Origin: CAZDVQ01 sp964508975
Lineage (GTDB): Bacteria; Bacteroidota; Bacteroidia; Chitinophagales; Saprospiraceae
Direction: 5' to 3'
DNA: 19,649 bases
Assembly (NCBI GenBank): GCA_964508975.1
Contig: CAZDVQ010000075.1
Span: 1 to 19,649, forward strand
Positions 1-6,630 of the stretch are shown here, one piece after another. Under the pieces are notes generated by a model. The model was not told the DNA's origin. It saw only the letters and a list, made by a program, of their open reading frames with translations, and did no database searches. The translations under genes were made by a program, and so were the position numbers. Numbering within the stretch: position 1 is the first letter of the stretch; each line of letters starts with the position of its first letter.

Positions 1-2220
1 CAGCAGTCAGCGTCTGCGTACCGAAAGTATAGCTAGTGCCTTGGCAAATAGCCGCGGTTACGCTTGAAGCGGTGTTCGGCTTAATGCTCAAGTTCAAGGT
101 AATCACCGAGTCACAACCTACGCTGTTGACTAGCGTGCGAGTGTAAGTACCAGCAGCAGTCAGCGTCTGCGTACCGAAAGTATAGCTAGTGCCTTGGCAA
201 ATAGCCGCCGTTACGCTTGAAGCGGTGTTCGGCTTAATGCTCAAGTTCAAGGTAATTACCGAATCACAACCAACGCTGTTGGTCAAGATACGAGTGTAAG
301 TACCTGCTGTAGTAATCGTCTGTGTACCGAAGGTATAGCTAGCGCCTTGGCAGATTGCTGCCGTTACGCTAGATGCGGTGTTCGGCTTGATGCTCAAGTT
401 CAAGGTAATCACCGAGTCACAACCTACGCTGTTGACTAGCGTGCGAGTGTAAGTACCAGCAGCAGTCAGCGTTTGCGTACCGAAGGTATAGCTAGTGCCT
501 TGGCAAATAGCTGCCGTTACGCTTGAAGCCGTATTTGGCTTAATGCTCAAGTTCAAGGTAATTACCGAGTCACAGCCCACGCTGTTGGTCAAGGTGCGGG
601 TATAAGTACCGGCAGTTGTAAGTGTTTGCGTACCGAAGGTAAAGCTAGTGCCTTGGCAAATAGCCGCGGTCACGCTTGAAGCGGTATTCGGTTTGATGCT
701 CAAGTTCAAGGTAATTACCGAGTCGCAGCCCACGCTGTTAACCAAGGTGCGGGTATAGGTACCAGCAGTTGTAAGCGTTTGCGTACCGAAGGTATAGCTA
801 GTGCCTTGGCAAATAGCTGCCGTTACGCTTGAAGCCGTATTTGGCTTAATGCTCAAGTTCAAGGTAATTACCGAGTCACAGCCCACGCTGTTGGTCAAGG
901 TGCGGGTGTAGGTACCTGCTGTAGTCAAGGTCTGCGTACCGAAAGTATAGCTAGTGCCTTGGCAAATTGCCGCGGTTACGCTTGAAGCGGTGTTCGGCTT
1001 AATGCTCAAGTTCAAGGTAATCACCGAGTCGCAGCCCACGCTGTTTACTAGCGTGCGGGTGTAAGTACCGGCTGTGGTAATCGTTTGCGTACCGAAGGTA
1101 TAGCTTGCGCCTTGGCAAATTGCCGCGGTTACGCTTGAAGCGGTATTCGGTTTGATGCTCAAGTTCAAGGTAATTACCGAGTCACAGCCCACGCTGTTGA
1201 CTAGCGTGCGAGTGTAAGTACCAGCTGTGGTAATCGTTTGCGTACCGAAGGTATAGCTAGTACCCTGGCAAATTGAAGTTGTAATGCTAGAAGCCGTGTT
1301 CGGTTTGATTGTCAAGTTCAGGGTAATCACCGAGTCACAACCTACGCTGTTGACTAGCGTGCGTGTGTAAGTACCAGCTGTAGTAAGCGTCTGCGTACCG
1401 AAGGTATAGCTTGCGCCTTGGCAAATAGCCGCCGTTACGCTTGAAGCCGTATTTGGCTTAATGCTCAAGTTCAAGGTAATTACCGAGTCACAGCCCACGC
1501 TGTTGGTCAAGGTGCGGGTATAAGTACCGGCAGTTGTAAGTGTTTGCGTACCGAAGGTAAAGCTAGTGCCTTGGCAAATAGCCGCGGTCACGCTTGAAGC
1601 GGTATTCGGTTTGATGCTCAAGTTCAAGGTAATCACCGAGTCACAACCTAAGCTGTTTACCAAAGTACGGGTGTAAGTACCTGCTGTTGTAATCGTCTGT
1701 GTACCGAAGGTATAGCTTGTGCCTTGGCAGATAGCTGCGGTTATGGTAGCTGAAGTATTCGGTTTGATACTCAAATTGAGGGTAATCACCGAGTCACAGC
1801 CCAGGCTGTTGGTCAAGGTGCGTGTGTAAGTACCTGCTGTCGTTAAGGTCTGCGTACCGAAAGTATAACTTGTGCCTTGGCAGATAGCTGCCGTTACGCT
1901 AGCAGTTGTATTAGGGCGAACGCTTAAGGTCAGTACAACAATTGAATCGCAACCACTTGGGTTATTGATGGTATCTGAATAAATTCCAGCAACCGTTAAA
2001 ACTTGGCTACCAAATGTGTATGAATCACCTTGACAAATGGTATCGGTAAAGCTAAATTGTGTTGAACTACTGAATGACAAAGTCAAAACTGTTGTACTAT
2101 CGCAACCTGTGCTGGTTGGTGTTGAGCTGGTGTAAACCCCTGGCTGATCGATGTATTGATTACCAAAAAATACACTATCACCAGCGCAGATTGATTGGCT
2201 TATGTAGCTGGTTAGCGCAT
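1..2220 (-). repeat. Tandem array of 153-bp (51-residue) coding repeats, at least 15 units
   Basis: The marker 'gccttggca' (reverse strand of the CQG motif) recurs at 38, 191, 344, 497, 650, 803, 956, 1109, 1262 (one-base variants), 1415, 1568, 1721 and 1874. Degenerate equivalents are at 2027 and 2180. The period is exactly 153 bp with no indels. Each unit translates to a pattern of P-N-T-A-S, then ICQGTSYTFGTQTLTTAGTY, TRTLVNSLGCDS, and VITLNLSIK. There are two cysteines per unit, 28 residues apart, which could form a disulfide. Units toward the window edge are nearly identical in DNA. The two N-terminal-most units (beyond about 1960) are clearly diverged. The array continues past the left edge, so the total copy number is unknown. 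Confidence 0.95.
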
Positions 2221-5125
2221 TTTGTATAGTAAGGGCAGCTGTTGGGTCGCTTACAATGTAAGGCTGTGTAGCTATTACCCTGTACTTATAGCCAGTACCA
2301 GCAACTACGTTGCTAGGCATTGGAGCCATAATGGGGCCAGATGAGGTGCTAGCAAGGTTTAGCACCGTTGTTGGGTTACTGAATGAACCCGCAATATCTG
2401 ATACCTGCACTATGAAGTGGTTTCCATTGAGGAATGTCGCATTGGTGCTCAAGCTCAATTGGATTGAATCGCTGGTACAGAATACAGTTCCGTTGCCGCT
2501 AGCAGAAGCCAAGGTATCCGTTTGTAAGGTACTTAAGATACTACTGTTCTTGAAAACCATTACTTTGTCATCGCCGTAGTTTATCATGGCAAGGTCTTCA
2601 AGCCCGTCGCCGTCGATATCTCCAAGGCGGAGGTTAATAGGGTAATCCCAGCTTGTGGAGCCTATAAGATTAGTATAGTTGGTCGTAAAAGTTTTGTTGT
2701 ATTTGGTGTTAAAGTCGTTACCGTTCAAGGTATTGTCCAGGTTGTTGATGTTGGCCATGGCGTAGAATCTACCGTTTGGCGTTCCTGAAATTTGGTCATT
2801 TACAACCACGTCTTCTTTACCGTTTTGGTCTAAGTCGGCCCTGCGGGTGTTCATGCCATATACAGCGCTGGTGTTGGTTGCCAACAAATTATAAAATGAA
2901 CTGAATGTGAAGTTCGTACTACTTAAGTTACCGGTCAAGCAGTTGTTTTTATAAGTACTGGCTTTGTATCCACTAATGTAGTGTGCTTGGAATATATCCT
3001 CGCAACCATCGCCGTTCATGTCGAATACCTGTGCTGAACCGGGGTTGCCACCGTTTAATGAAACGATGGTGCGAGGCAAGAATGAAATACCACCAACAAC
3101 GCCGTTATTCTGAAATCCGTAGAGTACGTCACCTATATCAACGGTAACTAGAATGTCGATCTTGTTGTCGTTGTTCATGTCGCCGAAAGCTAGTGCGTTA
3201 CCGTAGGCTGAACCGAGGGTATAATCTAATTTGGTAGCTAAGAATGGTGTATTGGAAAAGCTGAAGTTCGGGAATACCGAAACCGACCTGTCCAATTTAT
3301 TCAATACAATAATATCAATTTTACCATTACCGTCTAGGTCCTCTGCCTCTATGTCAAAAGGACCATTACCTGCCGTGAAAGCCACGGGCGCATCAAACGA
3401 GGCAGCGTTTAACATCCCGCCGGAATAAATGTTTTTGAACACATAAACCTTGTCATCGCTGTACGAGGATACCACGATGTCGTTGACGCCGTCGCCCGTA
3501 ATGTCCACGATTTCAACGCCAGTAATACCACTACCCACAGGCACTTCAATGGAGGGGAAGAAGGTTGATGGGTTTAGTACACCTGTGGTACCAATATTCC
3601 AGAATAAGGAGATTGAGTTGCCCAAGTAGTTAGCCGAAACCATGTCAGCCTTGCCGTCGCCAGTTAAGTCGCCAATCGCTACGTCGTAGGTGCCATTGCC
3701 TGCGGCAAAATCCCACTGGTCTTCAAAGTTTATCCTAGAATCTACGTATAGGTTCAGAATCACGATGCTGTCACAGCCTGCAATATTTTGTAATGTATCC
3801 TTGTATTGGCCGTCATTAGTCAAAAACTGATTTTTGAAAAAGTAACTGCTCTCGTACAGGATGGTATCATTGATAATGGTATGGCGCGTAAAACAACTGT
3901 CTAAGTGAAATCCATACATTTTACCTACTGCAGCGCCGCCAAAAATCGAGGTTGAAGCACCAATCATGATTTCCTCGCCAGCTATGTCTATGGCCCTACC
4001 AAAGTTGTCGGAACTGGTACCATCCGTGTTTAATAAAATAGCATCTTGCCCCCAGTTATTTACGCCGCCTTTATCTTTTTTATAAAGGTATGCCTTGTAG
4101 CTGATAGAGTTATCTAAGGCTCCAACAACAATATTATCGCCATCAACGGAAACCCGAAGTGCAAAAAAGTCCAGCAGGGCTAAATTGTTCGCGCTGAGCG
4201 TCGCTGCCAAACCGAAATTGTTTACGCCTCCAAGGTCTTTGCTAAATACAAAGCAATTGCCAGGAAAAGTACTAGATCCTGTTCCGGTGTATCTTGTGGC
4301 ATTAATGGCAAGGGTTGTTCCGTCATAATCCATAGTTTTGCCAAAAGTGTTACGGGATTGGCCCAGGGTTTTTATCAAGCCCCAGTTATTCACACCGCCT
4401 TCGTTTTGGCTGTATATTTTAACCTGGCCTGCGTTTGAGGTATAACCTGAAGCATACCAGCCGCCGCCCATCATGGCAAGCCCATCTTTAACCACGACCG
4501 ATTCCCCAAAATTACGAGTACTGGTAGCATCCGAGAAAATCTTGATTTCGCCCCAGTTGTCCACGCCGCCAGCATCTTTTTGATACAGGTATGCTCTTTT
4601 TTGACCAGGTGCGCCGACGATGATTTTATCGCCGTCTATATCAACCGATTTGCCAAAATCAGCATTGTTTACGATGGTACTGGGGTCAATTTTTTTTACC
4701 TGGCCCCAGTTGTCGGTTCCGCCAGCATTCCGATAGAATACATACACAGAGCCGTGTAGGGTCGCTGTGTTTGGCCCCCATCCTTCGGCGCCTACCACTA
4801 AATAATCGCCGTCAACAGCTATACTTTCGCCAAAAAATGCATTAATTTTTATATCTCCAGGTAATATCCTTTTAACAAATGTCCAAGGTGCGCTTGCATT
4901 GGCACGGCTGTATAAACTCACAGAACCATTATTGCTGGCTTGTATATCATCAAATGTAGCGGTAACAAATAGCAAATTTCCATGCACCACAACATCGTTA
5001 CCGTAGTTGTCCTGTGAATTGGGTGCCTGGTCTGTTAAAAAGTATAACTCGTTGGCAAAGTCGTCCTGTGCTGATATATTAAAAAATGTAACAATAATCA
5101 GCAGGAATGTAAATAGTTTTTTCAT
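1..5125 (-). CDS. Giant secreted repeat protein (N-terminal 1708 codons, open at left edge), probable T9SS cargo
   Basis: The reading frame starts at an ATG on the minus strand and stays open to the left edge, so the C-terminus is missing. Residues 1-20 form a signal peptide (MKKLFTFLLIIVTFFNISAQ). Residues about 38-400 carry seven FG-GAP-type repeats (for example FGESIAVDGDYLVVGA and FGKSVDIDGDKIIVGA), enough for one seven-bladed propeller. A lone 'GCDS' unit follows at 409-461. Residues about 465-830 hold seven Asp-rich loops (DLTGDGKAD, DITGDGVND, DLDGNGKID, DMNNDNKID, DMNGDGCED, DLDQNGKED, DIDGDGLED) typical of FG-GAP/VCBS propellers that bind calcium. Residues about 850-965 look Ig-like (ending AGTGYKYRV). 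From about 970 onward there are tandem 51-residue repeats. Such proteins in Bacteroidota are normally exported by T9SS and anchored by a C-terminal sorting domain. That domain would lie outside the window, so T9SS export is inferred. Function is probably adhesive or structural; no enzymatic motif was seen. Confidence 0.9.
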   Translation of the reverse strand, partial: MKKLFTFLLIIVTFFNISAQDDFANELYFLTDQAPNSQDNYGNDVVVHGNLLFVTATFDDIQASNNGSVSLYSRANASAPWTFVKRILPGDIKINAFFGESIAVDGDYLVVGAEGWGPNTATLHGSVYVFYRNAGGTDNWGQVKKIDPSTIVNNADFGKSVDIDGDKIIVGAPGQKRAYLYQKDAGGVDNWGEIKIFSDATSTRNFGESVVVKDGLAMMGGGWYASGYTSNAGQVKIYSQNEGGVNNWGLIKTLGQSRNTFGKTMDYDGTTLAINATRYTGTGSSTFPGNCFVFSKDLGGVNNFGLAATLSANNLALLDFFALRVSVDGDNIVVGALDNSISYKAYLYKKDKGGVNNWGQDAILLNTDGTSSDNFGRAIDIAGEEIMIGASTSIFGGAAVGKMYGFHLDSCFTRHTIINDTILYESSYFFKNQFLTNDGQYKDTLQNIAGCDSIVILNLYVDSRINFEDQWDFAAGNGTYDVAIGDLTGDGKADMVSANYLGNSISLFWNIGTTGVLNPSTFFPSIEVPVGSGITGVEIVDITGDGVNDIVVSSYSDDKVYVFKNIYSGGMLNAASFDAPVAFTAGNGPFDIEAEDLDGNGKIDIIVLNKLDRSVSVFPNFSFSNTPFLATKLDYTLGSAYGNALAFGDMNNDNKIDILVTVDIGDVLYGFQNNGVVGGISFLPRTIVSLNGGNPGSAQVFDMNGDGCEDIFQAHYISGYKASTYKNNCLTGNLSSTNFTFSSFYNLLATNTSAVYGMNTRRADLDQNGKEDVVVNDQISGTPNGRFYAMANINNLDNTLNGNDFNTKYNKTFTTNYTNLIGSTSWDYPINLRLGDIDGDGLEDLAMINYGDDKVMVFKNSSILSTLQTDTLASASGNGTVFCTSDSIQLSLSTNATFLNGNHFIVQVSDIAGSFSNPTTVLNLASTSSGPIMAPMPSNVVAGTGYKYRVIATQPYIVSDPTAALTIQNALTSYISQSICAGDSVFFGNQYIDQPGVYTSSTPTSTGCDSTTVLTLSFSSSTQFSFTDTICQGDSYTFGSQVLTVAGIYSDTINNPSGCDSIVVLTLSVRPNTTASVTAAICQGTSYTFGTQTLTTAGTYTRTLTNSLGCDSVITLNLSIKPNTSATITAAICQGTSYTFGTQTITTAGTYTRTLVNSLGCDSVITLNLSIKPNTASSVTAAICQGTSFTFGTQTLTTAGTYTRTLTNSVGCDSVITLNLSIKPNTASSVTAAICQGASYTFGTQTLTTAGTYTRTLVNSVGCDSVITLNLTIKPNTASSITTSICQGTSYTFGTQTITTAGTYTRTLVNSVGCDSVITLNLSIKPNTASSVTAAICQGASYTFGTQTITTAGTYTRTLVNSVGCDSVITLNLSIKPNTASSVTAAICQGTSYTFGTQTLTTAGTYTRTLTNSVGCDSVITLNLSIKPNTASSVTAAICQGTSYTFGTQTLTTAGTYTRTLVNSVGCDSVITLNLSIKPNTASSVTAAICQGTSFTFGTQTLTTAGTYTRTLTNSVGCDSVITLNLSIKPNTASSVTAAICQGTSYTFGTQTLTAAGTYTRTLVNSVGCDSVITLNLSIKPNTASSVTAAICQGASYTFGTQTITTAGTYTRILTNSVGCDSVITLNLSIKPNTASSVTAAICQGTSYTFGTQTLTAAGTYTRTLVNSVGCDSVITLNLSIKPNTASSVTAAICQGTSYTFGTQTLTA
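3743..3901 (-). repeat. Lone diverged copy of the 51-residue unit between two propellers
   Basis: Residues 409-461 of the giant protein read DTILYESSYFFKNQ, then LTNDGQYKDTLQ, then AGCDSIVILNLYV. This matches the tandem unit position by position (SYTFGTQ, LTTAGTYTRTL, LGCDSVITLNLSI) and keeps the G-C-D-S motif. It sits alone between the seven FG-GAP repeats and the seven calcium-loop repeats, about 500 residues before the main array. It probably serves as a linker domain. It is too diverged in DNA to have been homogenised with the array. Confidence 0.8.
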
Positions 5126-5144
5126 TTTGTTTATTTGAGATTCG

Positions 5145-5152
5145 CAAAGATA
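5145..5152 (-). promoter_or_regulatory. Probable -7 promoter element of the giant repeat protein
   Basis: On the minus strand the site reads TATCTTTG, an exact match to the Bacteroidota -7 consensus TAnnTTTG, 19 bases upstream of the ATG at 5125. The matching -33 TTTG element is weak (a T-rich TTTTA stretch at about the right distance). The implied 5' leader is only about 12-14 nt. Confidence 0.5.
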
Positions 5153-5324
5153 CATTAATTGCTGATAACGCATTAAAATCAGATTAAGATAGTATGTTTT
5201 TTCGACGAACGTGATTCGGTCGTTGAGCGTTATGTGAGCATAGATAATATTTCGAGATACTTGTCAATTACTCGTTTTTTCCTTCTATCAGTTGCTCATT
5301 TCATCTTTAAATCATTTCTTCCTT

Positions 5325-5500
5325 TTCGGCGCGTCGGCCTGCGGCCGTCGGGCTTTCGCCTCTAATTCACGTCGTGCTCGGGCAGCCTGGCATAGTTGCG
5401 GCTAGTCTGTTCCAGCCTTCGCCGCGCTTTGCCAGGGCGGCTTACGCCGCTTTAGCCCTCGCCCTCGTTCATATCCGGCTCAATCCCTCGCGCGATTGGG
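5325..5500. repeat. GC-rich structured intergenic segment
   Basis: This segment stands out as strongly GC-rich between AT-rich flanks. It contains short perfect hairpins: CGGCC-TGC-GGCCG (5335-5347), GCGGC-TTAC-GCCGC (5437-5450, with an outer AGGG/CCCT pair) and CAATC-n8-GATTG (5481-5498) enclosing the self-complementary TCGCGCGA. The first hairpin has the same stem-TGC-stem form as hairpins in the dispersed element described elsewhere. However, the segment as a whole does not align with that element, so I keep it separate. A plus-strand open frame across it is judged not to be coding. The rest of the 5126-5744 gap is AT-rich and shows nothing else beyond the promoter element and the palindromic cluster. 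Confidence 0.55.
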
Positions 5501-5509
5501 TTAACTGCT

Positions 5510-5674
5510 TTTCTACGAAGATGTCAGGGCTACGCCCCTTTGGTTCAAATATTGGCTGGGTTTCTACGAAGATATCGGGGCTAAGCCCCTTTGGTTAAAA
5601 CTAGGGGCGCTAGCCCTGGTATCTTCGTAGCAGAATGGTTACAAGGCCAAGGAGGGGCGTAGTCCTGACATCTT
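5510..5674. repeat. Four copies of a ~36-bp hairpin repeat arranged forward-forward-reverse-reverse
   Basis: Copy 1 (5510-5545) and copy 2 (5561-5596) read TTTCTACGAAGATGTC or ATATC, then GGGCTACGCCCC or GGGGCTAAGCCCC, then TTTGGTT. Copy 3 (5599-5635) and partial copy 4 (5648-5674) are the same sequence inverted, seen as ATCTTCGTAG and GGGGCGTAGTCCTGACATCTT's short form. Each copy carries its own small GGGC/GCCC hairpin, and the nested order lets copy 2 pair with 3 and copy 1 with 4. The cluster lies in the gap between the membrane-protein gene and the giant repeat-protein gene, both on the minus strand. A transcript reading through would fold strongly here, so a termination or RNA-end role is possible but not shown. 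Confidence 0.75.
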
Positions 5675-5744
5675 AAACATAGCTTGTAATCAACTGCATT
5701 GTTTTACCGCTTGTAAGGCATATAATTATAATATTTCTTTTACA

Positions 5745-6374
5745 TCAATCATGATATCTAGTACCAGCACAACCAATGACCATGCGTCTTAACATTTTAA
5801 ACTCGGAACCAACTGTATCCGTGTTGTTTTGGTAAGCTACCAATTTAAGATCATCGTTATCTTTTTGGTACACAGCGTATGCAAAAAAATCGTCCCGACC
5901 ATTATCAAGTTTACAATGTTCAAAGTAAACAGTATCGGCAAGCATGGGGTAAGTACCGATAACCATTGGTCTGGTTCTAAACAATTTACGGTAGCTAAAA
6001 CTACCATCCCAGTTGATGGATAATATTTGCATATGCTCCACTTTTAAGTCCCATGGCGCTAGATATAGTTGCGATATAGAACGTTTTTTAGATTGAAACA
6101 AGGCTTCAGGCAGAAACACACTAGATAATATTGCGCAAAACATAAAACCGATAAGATATCTTCGCTGGCTGTTTTTAATGTCTTCCAGCCAGTACTGTAT
6201 CAACTGAGCGATAAATATAAAACATAGCGTAAGGCCGAATACCACAATTAAAATGGTGTCCAGTATGGTAAAATCCCCTGGTGCATCGCCTACATAATTC
6301 AGGATGATGACATACAATGCATAAATTGCTGCCAAAACGAATAGAAAACCTAGGTATAGCCGTTTGTTGCTCAT
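5745..6374 (-). CDS. Uncharacterised three-helix membrane protein (209 aa)
   Basis: I do not recognise the family. From the ATG at 6374 the protein begins MSNKRLYLGFLFVLAAIYAL. It has three predicted membrane helices at about residues 7-27, 38-60 and 73-90, with a charged linker (EDIKNSQRR) between the second and third. A soluble C-terminal domain of about 115 residues follows and contains RTRPMVIGTYPMLADTVYFE. The open frame continues upstream to a TTG at 6524, but that extension is the translation of a GC-rich intergenic repeat and lies upstream of a TATATTTG promoter element, so the ATG at 6374 is preferred. The gene is divergent from pbpC. No partner or pathway is suggested by its neighbours. 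The last residues include two cysteines (C36 region aside, FEHCKL and IGCAG) that could pair. Confidence 0.75.
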   Translation of the reverse strand: MSNKRLYLGFLFVLAAIYALYVIILNYVGDAPGDFTILDTILIVVFGLTLCFIFIAQLIQYWLEDIKNSQRRYLIGFMFCAILSSVFLPEALFQSKKRSISQLYLAPWDLKVEHMQILSINWDGSFSYRKLFRTRPMVIGTYPMLADTVYFEHCKLDNGRDDFFAYAVYQKDNDDLKLVAYQNNTDTVGSEFKMLRRMVIGCAGTRYHD

Positions 6375-6395
6375 TAGGGGAAAAGAAATGTACCA

Positions 6396-6403
6396 CAAAT
6401 ATA
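6396..6403 (-). promoter_or_regulatory. Probable -7 promoter element of the membrane-protein gene
   Basis: On the minus strand the site reads TATATTTG, an exact TAnnTTTG match, 21 bases upstream of the ATG at 6374. The upstream -33 element is poor (CTGTTGCTG region at about 6422-6430). This site decides in favour of the short gene start and against the upstream TTG. Confidence 0.5.
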
Positions 6404-6436
6404 AATACTTAATTTGGATGCAGCAACAGATAACTA

Positions 6437-6544
6437 TTAGCGCTAGGCATGCGTAGCGTGGCTGCGCAGCAGCCAGCCCGAAGGGCCGAGCGAACAGCGA
6501 GCGCGTAGCACGCCGGCGACGCAACGCGGCGCAGCGCCCAAAAA
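6437..6544 (-). repeat. Dispersed GC-rich hairpin element, copy 1 (inverted)
   Basis: Read on the minus strand, it begins TTTTTGGGCGCTGCGCC, contains GTGCTACGCGCTCGCT, and ends CGCTACGCATGCCTAGCGC. Hairpin B is GCCC-GAA-GGGC (6476-6486). Hairpin A is GGCTGC-GCA-GCAGCC (6460-6474). It sits in the divergent gap between the small membrane-protein gene and pbpC, between their promoter elements. It aligns with copies at 10064, 13122, 14711 and 19400. Confidence 0.85.
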
Positions 6545-6591
6545 GAAAAAAAGATAATATGATGAAAAGATAAAATGACCCTTTGTTTTAC

Positions 6592-6622
6592 CTTGGCATA
6601 CTGCCCAAACACCGTACATTTG
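6592..6622 (+). promoter_or_regulatory. Probable pbpC promoter (CTTG-N19-TACATTTG)
   Basis: TACATTTG at 6615-6622 matches TAnnTTTG exactly, and CTTG at 6592-6595 matches three of four bases of the -33 TTTG with the usual 19-bp spacing. Transcription would start near 6627-6630, only a few bases before the ATG at 6631. The pbpC message would then be nearly leaderless, and the upstream TTG at 6583 would be outside the transcript. Confidence 0.55.
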
Positions 6623-6630
6623 TAGCACCT

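Noticed and set aside
1..2220. Possible CRISPR array
   Set aside because: The 153-bp units are contiguous, in frame, with no spacers, and encode a known type of surface-protein repeat.
5374..5598. Plus-strand open frame of 74 codons
   Set aside because: It translates the GC-rich hairpin segment and two copies of the 36-bp repeat (repeated STKMSGLRPFG / STKISGLSPFG peptide). No promoter and no protein-like composition.
6583..6630. TTG-initiated N-terminal extension of pbpC
   Set aside because: It spans the predicted promoter (CTTG-N19-TACATTTG). The ATG at 6631 gives a normal short cytoplasmic tail before the membrane anchor.
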